From an uncultured Lachnospiraceae bacterium (GTDB taxonomy: Bacteria > Bacillota > Clostridia > Lachnospirales > Lachnospiraceae): a stretch of DNA of 64,000 nt. Positions 15,037-24,869 of this stretch are shown piece by piece. Position 1 is the stretch's first letter. The number at the start of each line of letters is the position of its first letter. Below the pieces are notes generated by a model. The model was not told where the DNA came from, did not search any database, and saw only the letters and a list, made by a program, of their open reading frames with translations. The position numbers and the translations under genes are program-made. The DNA lies in contig CAJUJK010000007.1 in NCBI GenBank assembly GCA_910586705.1, positions 1 through 64,000 on the forward strand, in the 5' to 3' direction.

Positions 15037-18000
15037 TCAGTCATTCCCACGTTTCGCAATCGACGCGATATCAATCAGCGTCATTTCTTCCTGCGACGCC
15101 GCATTTTCCAGACTGGTCACAAGCGCCGACGCCGTGTCCATAGCTGTAATACAGTTGACGCCCGTCTCAATGGAAGTCCGGCGGATCAAGAAACCGTCCC
15201 TGCTCTTGTCCCGTCCCTGTGTCGGCGTGTCGATGACCAGATCGATCCTGTGCCCCAGAATCAGATCCATGACGGTGGGGGATTCCTGATGAATCTTGTT
15301 CACCTTTCTCGCTTTCACGCCCGCCTCATTTAAGCTATCCGCCGTGCTTCTGGTGGCGTAGATGATGTAGCCCAGCTTCTCAAAGCGGCGCGCCACCTCG
15401 ATCGCCTCGCCCTTGTCCGCGTCTTTTACCGTGATAATCATCTGCTTGTGCTTCGGCAGGCTCACGCCCGCGCCGAGGAATGCCTTGTAGAGTGCCTCGT
15501 TGAAGGTCTTTGCGATACCGAGACACTCGCCGGTGGACTTCATCTCGGGTCCCAGACTGATCTCCGCACCCCGTATTTTTTCAAAGGAAAATACCGGCAT
15601 CTTCACGGCAAAGTAATCCGCCGCCGGCTGTAACCCCGGCTCGTAACCCAGATCCCGTATCTTCTTCCCGATAATGACCTCTGTCGCCAAGTCCACGATC
15701 GGAATGCCCGTCACCTTGCTGATATAGGGCACCGTGCGGGAAGAGCGGGGATTGACCTCGATCACATACACCTCGTCGCCCATGGCGATAAACTGAATGT
15801 TGATCAAGCCTATCACATGGAGCGCCTTCGCCAGCCTTCTCGAATACTCGGCAATGGTCTCCTTCACCTTATCGCTGACCGTGGGCGCGGGGTAGACGGA
15901 AATGCTGTCGCCGGAGTGCACGCCCGTGCGCTCGATATGTTCCATAATGCCGGGAATCAGAATATCCGTGCCGTCGCAGACCGCGTCCACCTCCAGTTCT
16001 TTCCCCTGCAAATACTTGTCCACCAGAATGGGGTGGTCCTGCTCATAACGGTTGATCACCGCCATAAATTCCTCGATCTCCGTATCGGAAAGGGCGATCT
16101 GCATCCCCTGTCCGCCCAGCACGTAGGAAGGGCGCACCAATACGGGATACCCCAGCCGGTTTGCCACCTCTCTCGCCTGCTCGGCGGTATATACCGTGCC
16201 GCCCGCCGCCCGCGGAATCTCCGTCTCCTCCAGAATCCGATCGAAAAGTTCCCTGTCCTCGGCAGCATCCACATCCTCCGCCTTTGTCCCAAGGATCGGC
16301 ACGCCCATCTTCATCAAGCTCTCCGTCAGCTTGATCGCCGTCTGCCCGCCAAACTGCACCACCGCGCCGTCGGGCTTTTCCACATGGACGATATTCTCCA
16401 CATCCTCCGGGGTCAGCGGCTCGAAATAGAGCTTGTCCGCAATGTCAAAGTCGGTGCTCACCGTCTCCGGGTTGTTGTTGATGATAATCGTCTCATACCC
16501 CTCTTTGGCAAACGCCCATGTGGCGTGTACGGAGCAGTAGTCGAACTCGATGCCCTGCCCGATGCGGATCGGCCCCGATCCGAGCACCAGCACTTTCTTT
16601 TTCGGATGGCTCTCCACCACCTCCGTCTCGGAGCCGAACACGGAATAATAGTAAGGCGTGCTCGCCGCGAACTCCGCCGCACAGGTGTCCACCATCTTGA
16701 AGGCGGCGACAATCCCGTTTTCATAACGCATGTTCTTTATCTCTTCTTCCGTTTTTCCGGTCAGTCTCGCAATCACATTGTCGGGGAACTCGATGCGCTT
16801 CGCCTCTTTTAAGAGCTCCACCGTCAGCGGCTCTTTTTCAAGCCGCTCCTCCATCTCCGTCAGGATCGCGATCTTGTCGATAAACCAGTGATCCACCATG
16901 GTAATCCTGTGGATCGTGTCATAGTCAACGCCCTTGCGGACCGCCTCCGCGATCATGTAAATTCTCTGGTCGTCCACAATCTCCATGCGCTCCAGCAGTT
17001 CCTCCACCGTGAGCGCCGAAAAGTCATAGCTGCGCAGGCAGTCCACATGCTGTTCCAGAGAGCGGATCGCCTTCATCAGCGCGCCCTCGAAATTGTTGGC
17101 GATGCTCATCACCTCGCCGGTGGCTTTCATCTGCGTCGTCAAAGTACGTTTTGCCGTAATAAACTTATCGAAAGGCAGTCTCGGTATCTTCACCACACAG
17201 TAGTCCAGCGTGGGCTCGAAACTGGCGTAAGTCTTGCCGGTGATGGCGTTTTTAATCTCATCTAACGTATATCCCAGCGCAATTTTCGCCGCCACCTTGG
17301 CGATCGGGTAGCCCGTCGCCTTACTCGCCAGCGCGGAAGAACGGCTCACACGGGGATTTACCTCGATCACGCAGTATTCAAAACTGGTGGGATGCAGGGC
17401 AAACTGCACGTTACAGCCGCCGGTGATCTCCAATTCGTTAATAATGTTTAAAGCGGCGCTCCTGAGCATCTGGTATTCCTTGTCCCCCAGCGTCTGGGAG
17501 GGCGCCACCACGATGCTGTCGCCCGTATGCACGCCCACCGGGTCGATATTTTCCATATTGCAGACCGTGATGCAGTTGCCCGCGCTGTCGCGCATCACCT
17601 CATACTCAATTTCCTTCCAGCCCGCGATGCACCGCTCCACCAGCACCTGTCCCACCCGGGAAAGGCGCAGACCGTTCGCCAGAATTTCTTCCAGTTCGAT
17701 CTGGTTATGCGCGATGCCGCCGCCGGAGCCGCCCAGCGTGTAGGCAGGACGGAGCACCACCGGGTAACCGATTTTCTTCGCAAAAGCCACGCCGTCCTCA
17801 ATATTTTCCACCACCAGCGAGGGCGCACATGGCTCCCCGATCTTTTCCATGGTCTCCTTAAATTCCAGACGATCCTCCGCCTTGCGGATAGTCTTTGCCG
17901 TGGTGCCGAGAAGCAATACATTGTGCGCCGCGAGAAATCCCGACTCATCCAGCTCCATGCCGAGATTTAAGCCCGCCTGACCACCCATATTGGGGAGCAG

Positions 18001-18255
18001 GGAGTCCGGCTTTTCCTTTATGATAATCTGCTCCAGTACCTTCGTCGTCAGCGGCTCGATATAGACTTTATCCGCGATATCGCCGTCCGTCATAATCGTG
18101 GCAGGATTGGAGTTCACCAGAATGACCTCCATTCCCTCCTCCTTCAAGGAACGGCACGCCTGCGTCCCCGCATAGTCAAACTCCGCCGCCTGTCCGATCA
18201 CAATCGGACCCGAACCGATTACAAGCACTCTTTTTACATTAGGATTCTTTGGCAT
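15037..18255 (-). CDS. carB: Carbamoyl-phosphate synthase large subunit
   Basis: It makes carbamoyl phosphate from bicarbonate, ammonia (delivered by CarA) and two ATP, for pyrimidines and arginine. The 1072 residues contain the expected two homologous ATP-grasp halves: the first around VIGSGPIVIGQAAEFDYAG, the second around VLGSGPIRIGQGIEFDYCS. An allosteric MGS-like domain covers the last 130 residues. The start has CGGAGG upstream at good spacing. It follows carA by 13 bases and forms one operon with it. No deviation from the family is visible. Confidence 0.97.
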   Translation of the reverse strand: MPKNPNVKRVLVIGSGPIVIGQAAEFDYAGTQACRSLKEEGMEVILVNSNPATIMTDGDIADKVYIEPLTTKVLEQIIIKEKPDSLLPNMGGQAGLNLGMELDESGFLAAHNVLLLGTTAKTIRKAEDRLEFKETMEKIGEPCAPSLVVENIEDGVAFAKKIGYPVVLRPAYTLGGSGGGIAHNQIELEEILANGLRLSRVGQVLVERCIAGWKEIEYEVMRDSAGNCITVCNMENIDPVGVHTGDSIVVAPSQTLGDKEYQMLRSAALNIINELEITGGCNVQFALHPTSFEYCVIEVNPRVSRSSALASKATGYPIAKVAAKIALGYTLDEIKNAITGKTYASFEPTLDYCVVKIPRLPFDKFITAKRTLTTQMKATGEVMSIANNFEGALMKAIRSLEQHVDCLRSYDFSALTVEELLERMEIVDDQRIYMIAEAVRKGVDYDTIHRITMVDHWFIDKIAILTEMEERLEKEPLTVELLKEAKRIEFPDNVIARLTGKTEEEIKNMRYENGIVAAFKMVDTCAAEFAASTPYYYSVFGSETEVVESHPKKKVLVLGSGPIRIGQGIEFDYCSVHATWAFAKEGYETIIINNNPETVSTDFDIADKLYFEPLTPEDVENIVHVEKPDGAVVQFGGQTAIKLTESLMKMGVPILGTKAEDVDAAEDRELFDRILEETEIPRAAGGTVYTAEQAREVANRLGYPVLVRPSYVLGGQGMQIALSDTEIEEFMAVINRYEQDHPILVDKYLQGKELEVDAVCDGTDILIPGIMEHIERTGVHSGDSISVYPAPTVSDKVKETIAEYSRRLAKALHVIGLINIQFIAMGDEVYVIEVNPRSSRTVPYISKVTGIPIVDLATEVIIGKKIRDLGYEPGLQPAADYFAVKMPVFSFEKIRGAEISLGPEMKSTGECLGIAKTFNEALYKAFLGAGVSLPKHKQMIITVKDADKGEAIEVARRFEKLGYIIYATRSTADSLNEAGVKARKVNKIHQESPTVMDLILGHRIDLVIDTPTQGRDKSRDGFLIRRTSIETGVNCITAMDTASALVTSLENAASQEEMTLIDIASIAKRGND

Positions 18256-18268
18256 AATATAACCTCCG

Positions 18269-19462
18269 TTATTTATTGCTTTTCGTTTTCATCATGGAAA
18301 TAAACCGCTCAAACAGATACGAAGAATCCTGCGGTCCGGGACACGCCTCCGGGTGGAACTGCACCGTAAAGATGTTCTTTCCCGTGTAGGAAAGCCCCTC
18401 GTTCGTGCCGTCGTTTACATTGACAAACGCCGGAACAGCCACTTTCGGATCAAGCTTATCCATATCCACCACATAACCGTGATTCTGGGACGAAATATAA
18501 ACCCTGCCCGTGGACAGATCCTTCACAGGATGATTGCCGCCACGGTGCCCGTATTTCATCTTGAAAGTGTCCGCGCCTGTGGCAAGCGCCATGAGCTGAT
18601 GCCCGAGACAGATCGCAAAAATCGGGACATCGGACTCGTAAAGCCTGCGGATTTCTTCTATTATAATAGTGCACTCCTTCGGGTCGCCCGGACCGTTGCT
18701 GAGCATGATGCCGTCCGGCTGATCCGAAAGAATCTCCGCTGCGGTAGTCGTTGCCGGATAAACCGTCACATCGCACCCTCTCGCCGCCAGCGACTTTGCG
18801 ATGTTATCCTTGGCTCCCAGATCAAGAAGCGCTACCCGCAGCCCCCTGCCTGTCAGTTCCCGCACAAGACTTGGCTTCTTTTCCCGGATGCCCGCCTCAA
18901 AATCTTCCTTTTGAAAAGAGGAACTGCCGGAAAGCGGCCCATTCTGGGCAAGCTCCTTTGTCCCTGTGAGCATGTATTTCTCCGCACAGCTTACCCGCTC
19001 CACTACTTTGCCGGTCGTATACGCTTTTAATTTGGGAATGATTTCGTCAAGATTGTAAGTTTCGTCGGTGGTGATCATACCGTTCATGGTACCCTTCTCG
19101 CGAAGGATTCTGGTAAGGGCTCTGGTGTCGATCCCGGCGATCCCCGGCACACCATTGTCCTCTAAGAATTGCTGAATTGTCATATCACATCGGAAATTGC
19201 TGGGAATGCGGGATAGCTCCCGCACAATAAAACCATCACACCAAGGTTTCTTCGACTCCATATCGTCCCGGCATATTCCATAATTGCCGATCAGCGGATA
19301 CGTCATACAAACTGCCTGTCCCGCGTAGGACGGATCGGTCAGCACTTCCAGATAACCTGCCATGGAAGTGTTAAAAACAATCTCGCTGACAATCTCCCTG
19401 CGCGCCCCTATATGCGTCCCCGCAAACACCGTGCCGTCTTCCAGTATTAAAAATGATTTCAT
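18269..19462 (-). CDS. carA: Carbamoyl-phosphate synthase small subunit
   Basis: The glutaminase subunit releases ammonia from glutamine and channels it to CarB. The N-terminal CPSase domain (LILEDGTVFAGTHIGA) is followed by a class I glutamine amidotransferase with the triad Cys285 (AICLGHQL), His370 and Glu372 (VQFHPEACPG). Compared with typical CarA proteins there is a short extra segment around residues 175-200 (SSSFQKEDFEAGIREKKPS). It heads the carAB operon behind a sigma-A promoter. No PyrR attenuator hairpin is evident in the short leader. Confidence 0.97.
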   Translation of the reverse strand: MKSFLILEDGTVFAGTHIGARREIVSEIVFNTSMAGYLEVLTDPSYAGQAVCMTYPLIGNYGICRDDMESKKPWCDGFIVRELSRIPSNFRCDMTIQQFLEDNGVPGIAGIDTRALTRILREKGTMNGMITTDETYNLDEIIPKLKAYTTGKVVERVSCAEKYMLTGTKELAQNGPLSGSSSFQKEDFEAGIREKKPSLVRELTGRGLRVALLDLGAKDNIAKSLAARGCDVTVYPATTTAAEILSDQPDGIMLSNGPGDPKECTIIIEEIRRLYESDVPIFAICLGHQLMALATGADTFKMKYGHRGGNHPVKDLSTGRVYISSQNHGYVVDMDKLDPKVAVPAFVNVNDGTNEGLSYTGKNIFTVQFHPEACPGPQDSSYLFERFISMMKTKSNK

Positions 19463-19526
19463 CTTCTACCCTGTCCCTTCATCGATTCATCCGGCTTCTA
19501 ACTGTTCCTAAGTCCTTAATCGACTA

Positions 19527-19555
19527 ATTATAGCACAGGCGGAATCCGGCTTCAA
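19527..19555 (-). promoter_or_regulatory. carAB promoter
   Basis: TTGAAG (19550-19555), a 17-base spacer and a perfect TATAAT (19527-19532) on the minus strand, 65 bases before carA. Confidence 0.75.
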
Positions 19556-19565
19556 CTGCAAATCA

Positions 19566-19610
19566 TGCAAAAATACGGCTGCTGTACGCACAGGTTGGCA
19601 GCAGCCGTAT
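19566..19610 (-). terminator. trp operon terminator
   Basis: ATACGGCTGCTG and CAGCAGCCGTAT form a perfect 12-bp stem after trpA, followed by five T on the minus strand. Confidence 0.85.
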
Positions 19611-19626
19611 AATTACAGGTGCTATT

Positions 19627-20403
19627 TTAACAGGACGCTATCCCCGCCTTCATCTCCCGCACATATGCCCCCACATGAGGCGCTGCCTCCCTGCCGTACT
19701 TTTCAATGATTTTCACGATTGCCGAACCCACAACCGCCCCATCCGAAATGCCTGCCATCTTCGCCGCCTGCTCCGGCGTGGAGATGCCGAAACCGATGGC
19801 ACAGGGAAGATCCGTATTCTGCCGTATCACTTCCACAATGGACTTTAAATCCGTCCTGATCTCGCTTCTGGTGCCGGTAACGCCGAGACTGGACACCACA
19901 TAGAGAAACCCTTCCGCCTCCCTCGCGATCATGGCGATACGATTTGCGGAAGTGGGCGCAACCAGAGAAATCAGATCCACCCCATAAGTATGGCAGATAT
20001 CCAGAAACTCTTCCTTCTCCTCATAGGGCAGATCGGGCAGGATCACCCCGTCCATCCCGATCTCCCGGCAGACAGAAAAAAACCGCTCCGCTCCGTAAGA
20101 AAAAATCACATTGGCGTAGGTCATAAACACCATGGGCGTCTGTACGTCCCGCCGCAGGCTTCTCACCATATCAAAAATCTTGTCCGTTGTGACTCCGCCG
20201 GTCAACGCCCGCAGATTGGCGCCTTGAATCACAGGACCTTCCGCCGTCGGATCCGAAAAAGGAATCCCCAGCTCGATCAGATCCGCCCCGTTTTCTACTG
20301 CCGCGCACACACATGCCGCGGTCGTTTCCAGATCCGGGTCCCCACATGTCACAAAGGCGATAAACGCCTTTCCGCTTGCAAAAGCTTCTCCTATCTTACT
20401 CAT
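19627..20403 (-). CDS. trpA: Tryptophan synthase alpha subunit
   Basis: It cleaves indole-3-glycerol phosphate to indole, which passes through a tunnel to TrpB. It is a TIM barrel of normal size (258 residues). The catalytic Glu is in [12 protein letters not shown] (Glu44); the residue matching Asp60 of E. coli is Glu55 ([11 protein letters not shown]), a change I believe is frequent in Clostridia. The phosphate site appears as [10 protein letters not shown] and [14 protein letters not shown]. The annotated ATG at 20403 overlaps the trpB stop by eight bases; a longer open frame upstream is inside trpB. It is the last gene of the operon. Confidence 0.95.
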   Translation of the reverse strand: MSKIGEAFASGKAFIAFVTCGDPDLETTAACVCAAVENGADLIELGIPFSDPTAEGPVIQGANLRALTGGVTTDKIFDMVRSLRRDVQTPMVFMTYANVIFSYGAERFFSVCREIGMDGVILPDLPYEEKEEFLDICHTYGVDLISLVAPTSANRIAMIAREAEGFLYVVSSLGVTGTRSEIRTDLKSIVEVIRQNTDLPCAIGFGISTPEQAAKMAGISDGAVVGSAIVKIIEKYGREAAPHVGAYVREMKAGIASC

Positions 20404-21586
20404 GGATATCCTCCCCTCTGTAGCGCGCAATGGCAGCGCAGTCCTTGTCTCCTCTCCCGGAAATCGTTATGACAATAATCTGCTCCTTTTTCATAACAGG
20501 CGCAATCTTTCTGGCATAGGCAACCGCGTGCGCCGATTCAATGGCAGGGATAATGCCCTCTGTCCTTGCCAGATACTCAAAAGCCTCCACCGCCTCATCA
20601 TCCGTCACCGGCACGTACTCCGCCCTGCCGATATCGTGAAGGTAAGCGTGCTCCGGTCCGATTCCCGGATAGTCAAGTCCCGCGGAAATAGAGTACACCG
20701 GCGCGATCTGCCCGTACTCGTCCTGACAGAAATAGGACTTCATCCCGTGGAAAATGCCAAGCCTCCCCGTATTTACAGTGGCAGCCGTCTCAAAGGTATG
20801 AATACCCCTGCCCGCCGCCTCACAGCCGATCAGCCGCACATCCTTATCCTCTATAAAATGGTAGAAGCTGCCAATGGCGTTGGACCCGCCGCCCACACAG
20901 GCGATCACCGCAGCCGGCAGCCGCCCCTCTTTCTCCAGAAGCTGCGCCTTGATCTCACGGGAAATGACCGCCTGAAAGTCCCGGACAATTGTGGGGAACG
21001 GATGGGGACCCATCACCGAGCCGAGGCAGTAATGGGTATCCGCAATCCGCGAAGTCCATTCCCGCATCGCCTCGGACACCGCGTCCTTCAAGGTGGCTGT
21101 CCCCGTCTTTACGGGAACCACCTCCGCCCCCAGAAGCCGCATCCGATAAACGTTCAATGCCTGTCTGACGGTATCCTCCTCACCCATAAAAACCACGCAC
21201 TCCATCCCCATCAGCGCAGCCGCCGTGGCGGAGGCAACGCCGTGCTGCCCCGCTCCCGTCTCCGCGATCAGACGGGTTTTTCCCATCTTCTTTGCCAGAA
21301 GCGCCTGCCCCAGCACGTTGTTGATCTTGTGGGCGCCCGTATGGTTTAAATCCTCCCGCTTCAGATAAATTTTCGCCCCGCCCAGATCCTCCGTCATCTT
21401 CTTCGCAAAGTAGAGTCTGGAAGGTCTGCCCGCGTAATCGTTAAATAACGCTGTGAGCTCCCTGTTAAAATCCTCGTCATCTTTAAAATGGTTGTAAGCT
21501 GCCTCAAGTTCAATCACCGCATTCATCAGCGTCTCCGGAATATACTGCCCGCCATGTATTCCAAAACGCCCGTTATGATTTGTCAT
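20396..21586 (-). CDS. trpB: Tryptophan synthase beta subunit
   Basis: A pyridoxal-phosphate enzyme that joins indole and serine to tryptophan. The cofactor lysine lies in [15 protein letters not shown], the phosphate-binding glycines in [12 protein letters not shown], and the substrate region in [13 protein letters not shown]. With 396 residues it is full length and of the TrpB1 type, which works with TrpA. I place the start at the ATG at 21586, because GAGGAGG lies nine bases upstream; the TTG three codons earlier is not needed. It overlaps the trpF end by 14 bases, so translation is coupled. Confidence 0.96.
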   Translation of the reverse strand: MTNHNGRFGIHGGQYIPETLMNAVIELEAAYNHFKDDEDFNRELTALFNDYAGRPSRLYFAKKMTEDLGGAKIYLKREDLNHTGAHKINNVLGQALLAKKMGKTRLIAETGAGQHGVASATAAALMGMECVVFMGEEDTVRQALNVYRMRLLGAEVVPVKTGTATLKDAVSEAMREWTSRIADTHYCLGSVMGPHPFPTIVRDFQAVISREIKAQLLEKEGRLPAAVIACVGGGSNAIGSFYHFIEDKDVRLIGCEAAGRGIHTFETAATVNTGRLGIFHGMKSYFCQDEYGQIAPVYSISAGLDYPGIGPEHAYLHDIGRAEYVPVTDDEAVEAFEYLARTEGIIPAIESAHAVAYARKIAPVMKKEQIIVITISGRGDKDCAAIARYRGEDIHE

Positions 21587-22214
21587 AGTTTTCAATCCTC
21601 CTCACGCATTCCACAAACGCCTGCATCTTCTCCACATCCTTCACCCCGTCCGTCTCAATCCCCGAACTCACATCCACCGCATAGGGCCGCCATCGTTTCA
21701 CAGCCTCCCCAACGTTGGAAGCGTCAAGCCCGCCGGCAAGGAAGTAGGGGCGGTTCATCCCCGCCAGAAGTTCCCTGTCGAAAGCCGTGCCCGTACCGCC
21801 GCTTCCCGCATCCAGAAGCACAAAGTCCGCAGAGCTTTCACATGCCTTCTCAATATCCCCCTCTTCCCTCACGGAGAAGGCTTTGATAAGCGGTTTTTCT
21901 GTCAGCTCACGCAGTCTGCTGATATATGCCTCGCTCTCTTTTCCATGAAGCTGCGCCAGATCGATCACACCCGCCGAAAGTAGCGCCGCCACTTCCTCCG
22001 GCTCCTCATCCACAAACACCCCCACCGCCAGAATATCGGGGTGTAAAAGTTCCTTTAACGTTCTGGCACGCTCCAGCGATACATAACGTCTGCTATTTTT
22101 CGTAAAAACAAAGCCGACTAAATCAGGATGAAGCAAATTCGCCGCTTCAATATCGCTGGGACGCATCAATCCACACAGTTTAATCTTGATTTTATTTTTC
22201 TCTTTCTGTTGCAT
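21573..22214 (-). CDS. trpF: Phosphoribosylanthranilate isomerase
   Basis: It catalyses the Amadori rearrangement of phosphoribosylanthranilate in the tryptophan pathway. The catalytic cysteine is in [14 protein letters not shown], and the general acid Asp is in [15 protein letters not shown]. The phosphate loop [11 protein letters not shown] is also visible. The size is about 213 residues from the ATG at 22214; GGGAGAAAAAAGAA precedes it. An extra 24 codons of open frame upstream have no ribosome site. It lies 108 bases after trpC, the widest gap in the operon, and overlaps trpB. Confidence 0.92.
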   Translation of the reverse strand: MQQKEKNKIKIKLCGLMRPSDIEAANLLHPDLVGFVFTKNSRRYVSLERARTLKELLHPDILAVGVFVDEEPEEVAALLSAGVIDLAQLHGKESEAYISRLRELTEKPLIKAFSVREEGDIEKACESSADFVLLDAGSGGTGTAFDRELLAGMNRPYFLAGGLDASNVGEAVKRWRPYAVDVSSGIETDGVKDVEKMQAFVECVRRIENYDKS

Positions 22215-22322
22215 TTCTTTTTTCTCCCATTTATTTCCATCTTTGCGACTCACGAGCTTAGTACCATTACGTTTGGACCGGAGCACAAGCGCGTCTGCGT
22301 TACTTATGACATTTCCACACTC

Positions 22323-23105
22323 TCAGCATCCACGAAGTTTTAATAACATCCGCTTTTTATCTAGCGCCCGCATCAACGCTTCCCCCACAAGCACCGCATC
22401 CGCCCCAATCTGCCCGAGTTTCTTCACGTCCTCCGGCCCGCTCACGCCGCTCTCGGAGACAAACAGCACCTTCTGGGGAATCCGCTCCCGCAGCCTGCGG
22501 CTGTTCTCCGTGTCCACCGTAAAGTCTTTCAGATTGCGGTTGTTCACACCGACTATCCGTGCTCCCGCCGCCAGCGCCATATCCACCTCCGCCTCATCGT
22601 GCGCCTCCACGAGAGCGGATAAGCCGAGTGTATCACAGACGGCGAGGTATTCTCTGATCTGCGCCTCGCTTAAAATGGAACAGATCAGAAGCACCGCCGA
22701 AGCGCCGAGCAGCTTCGCCTCGTAAATCATGTATTCGTCCACCGTAAAGTCTTTGCGCAGGCAGGGAATAGATACAGCCGCCGCAATTTCCCGCAGATAG
22801 GTGTCACTCCCCAGAAACCACTTCGGTTCCGTCAGCACGGAGACCGCGTCCGCTCCCGCATCCTCGTACCCTCGTGCGATCTCCAGATACGGGAACTCCG
22901 GCGCGATCAGCCCCTTTGACGGAGACGCTTTCTTGCATTCGCAGATAAAAGAAACCCCCGGTTTCTGCAGCGCTTTCTCAAAAGCAAAATCTCCCTTTTT
23001 CATAGATAACGCTTGGTTTTTTATTTCCGCAGGCGGCAGATTCTTCTTTGCCTGCTCCGTGCGGTATGCCGCGTGTTCCGCCAACTGTTCCAAAATATTT
23101 GCCAT
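22323..23105 (-). CDS. trpC: Indole-3-glycerol-phosphate synthase
   Basis: It closes the indole ring. The family signature ECKKASPSKGLIAPEFPYLE gives the catalytic lysine, and the second lysine is in CLRKDFTVDEYMIYEA. Active-site Glu and Asn lie in ALVEAHDEAE and IVGVNNRNLKDFTVD, and the phosphate loop in SESGVSGPEDV. The length of 260 residues is normal, and it is not fused to TrpF as in enterobacteria. It starts 26 bases after the trpD stop. Confidence 0.96.
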   Translation of the reverse strand: MANILEQLAEHAAYRTEQAKKNLPPAEIKNQALSMKKGDFAFEKALQKPGVSFICECKKASPSKGLIAPEFPYLEIARGYEDAGADAVSVLTEPKWFLGSDTYLREIAAAVSIPCLRKDFTVDEYMIYEAKLLGASAVLLICSILSEAQIREYLAVCDTLGLSALVEAHDEAEVDMALAAGARIVGVNNRNLKDFTVDTENSRRLRERIPQKVLFVSESGVSGPEDVKKLGQIGADAVLVGEALMRALDKKRMLLKLRGC

Positions 23106-23131
23106 TGTCTTTTTCCAGCCTTTCCCGACTG

Positions 23132-24148
23132 CTATTCGTTGCTAAGTGCAACCAGCTTCTTCAGCGTCTCCGCCGCCTTCCCGGAGTCAATGATCTCCGC
23201 CGCCAGTTTCACGCCGTCCGCCATGCTCTCCGCCTTGCCTCCCACATAGAGGGCGGCGCCCGCGTTCAGCAGCACGGCGTTCCTTTTGTGTCCCTTTTCC
23301 CCGTTTAATATAGCAAGTGTTATTTTTGCGTTTTCCTCCGGCATGCCGCCTTCCAGATCCTGCTTCGCGCATCTCTCAAAACCGAAATCCTCCGGGCATA
23401 CCGTGTAAGTTTTGAACCACCCGTCCTTAAATTCACAGACCGTAGTGGGCGCGCTCATGGAGATTTCGTCCAGCTTGTCTTTCCCATATACCACCATGCC
23501 GCGCTCCAGCCCGAGATTGATCAACACCTGCGCCAGAGGCTCCACCAGATACTCATCGTACACGCCCAGAAGCTGCCGCTTCGGGCTGCCCGGATTCGTC
23601 AGCGGGCCGAGAATGTTGAACACGGTGCGGAACCCCAGCTCCTTGCGGATCGCACCCACATATTTCATGGAAGTATGATACTTCTGGGCAAAGAAGAAAC
23701 ACATGCCAACCTCCCGCAAAAGCTTTACGCAAAGTTCCGGGCTCTGCTCGATGTTGACGCCCAGCGCCTCCAGACAGTCCGCCGTGCCGCACTTGGAGGA
23801 AGCCGCACGGTTGCCGTGCTTTGCCACGTTCATCCCGCCCGCCGCACACACAAGCGCAGAGGTGGTGGAAATGTTGAAACTGTGGGCGTTATCTCCGCCT
23901 GTCCCCACAATCTCAAAAACATCCATATCAGTCTCCACCTTAGTCGCGTGGTCGCGCATCGCCGCCGCGCATCCGGCGATCTCGTCCGTCGTCTCCGCCT
24001 TCGCGCTTTTGGTGGAGAGCGCCGCCAGAAACGCCGCATTCTGGGTGGGGGATGTCTTCCCGCTCATAATCTCGTTCATCACCGCGTATGCCTCGTCGTA
24101 GGTGAGGTCCCCCTTGTTTACGATTTTGACGATTGCTTCCTTGATCAT
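23132..24148 (-). CDS. trpD: Anthranilate phosphoribosyltransferase
   Basis: It attaches phosphoribose to anthranilate. The PRPP loop is seen as [18 protein letters not shown], and the anthranilate-binding region as [21 protein letters not shown]. The protein has 338 residues and starts at an ATG preceded by AAAGGAGG. It is the first intact gene of the operon. Its substrate normally comes from TrpE and TrpG, whose genes survive upstream only as a fragment, so in this strain anthranilate must come from elsewhere. Confidence 0.96.
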   Translation of the reverse strand: MIKEAIVKIVNKGDLTYDEAYAVMNEIMSGKTSPTQNAAFLAALSTKSAKAETTDEIAGCAAAMRDHATKVETDMDVFEIVGTGGDNAHSFNISTTSALVCAAGGMNVAKHGNRAASSKCGTADCLEALGVNIEQSPELCVKLLREVGMCFFFAQKYHTSMKYVGAIRKELGFRTVFNILGPLTNPGSPKRQLLGVYDEYLVEPLAQVLINLGLERGMVVYGKDKLDEISMSAPTTVCEFKDGWFKTYTVCPEDFGFERCAKQDLEGGMPEENAKITLAILNGEKGHKRNAVLLNAGAALYVGGKAESMADGVKLAAEIIDSGKAAETLKKLVALSNE

Positions 24149-24210
24149 AATTTCTGTCCTCCTTTATGATATGACAGACTCGGAAATCCAGCCCCTTCGC
24201 GTCTGTCGCA

Positions 24211-24520
24211 CTACCGCGCTTCCTGATTCGCCAGCAGACCGGGGAAAATTAAATGTTCCTTCATCCCCCCCTGCTTTTCTGCTGACAGGATGAAATTCTC
24301 CAGCATCCGTTTCCCGTGCATCAGTTCCTTGGCATACGTGATCGTGGCGCCGCAGGCAAGACAGATTGCCTAATGCCCCAGACAGTCCGCAATCTGCCGT
24401 AATTCCCTGACCGCCCTGTCATAACCGGACTCCACATCATCCAGAGACATATTTACGATCAGAATCATTTTCTGTCTGAAATTGTCAAAGGCAATCACCT
24501 TATCAAACAATAATTTTCAT
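24211..24520 (-). pseudogene. Decayed, fused remnant of trpE and trpG
   Basis: Just after the T-box, an ATG (24520, with AAAGGA upstream) is followed by five codons and a stop. A second frame then reads a TrpE-like segment, VIAFDNFRQKMILIVNMSLD followed by DVESGYDRAVRELRQIA. It continues without a gap into the glutaminase core of TrpG: CLGH, a TAG stop at 24370-24372 where the family has Gln, then AICLACGATITYAKELMHGK. A short tail ends with TAG at 24211. Both genes have therefore suffered large internal deletions and a fusion; the catalytic parts of TrpE and most of TrpG are missing. TrpG assignment is strong from the CLGHQAIC and TYAKELMHGK motifs, TrpE a little less so. Confidence 0.8.
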
Positions 24521-24549
24521 AGGTATTCCTTTCAGACTCTGCCCCTAGA

Positions 24550-24834
24550 CGCAAAAAGTCCTTGACAAAACCTAAGTCTTGTCAAGGACGAATCGATGCA
24601 ATCCGCGGTGCCACCTTGATTCACGGGAATCCCCGTGCGCTTAGCAGGATACTGACATATCCCCGGCAACTGACGTATGCCACACGTTGCAGAATACTCT
24701 GCGCATCCGCGCATTTGACTGCACCCTCAGCGGTCCATTTGATGACTTGTTTCTTACCTGCTCTCAGCAACGCAGACTCTCTGTAAAGGCATCATCACCG
24801 TTATCTCCGCTTCAACGGTTTAACTCGTTAAATT
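24550..24834 (-). promoter_or_regulatory. Tryptophan-specific T-box leader
   Basis: The conserved T-box sequence AAGGTGGCACCGCGGAT lies at about 24601-24617 on the minus strand. A terminator follows: arms GTCCTTGACAA/TTGTCAAGGAC at 24558-24589 with a T-run at 24553-24557. The 5' part begins with a Stem I that contains GAGAG and GCTGAGAGCAGG. The most likely specifier is TGG in ATCAAATGGACC, which calls for tRNA-Trp. The leader senses uncharged tRNA-Trp and opens transcription of trp genes when tryptophan is short. It precedes the trpE/trpG remnant and then trpD, so it still controls trpDCFBA. Confidence 0.88.
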
Positions 24835-24840
24835 TTCTAT

Positions 24841-24869
24841 AGAATACCACTGGAAAAAAGATCTGTCAA
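24841..24869 (-). promoter_or_regulatory. trp operon promoter
   Basis: A perfect TTGACA (24864-24869), 17 bases, TATTCT (24841-24846) on the minus strand, overlapping the end of the upstream Uma2-like gene. Transcription should start near 24834, at the T-box. Confidence 0.85.

Noticed and set aside
15817..16812. 331-codon frame opposite carB
   Set aside because: A shadow frame; carB is a clear match along its whole length.
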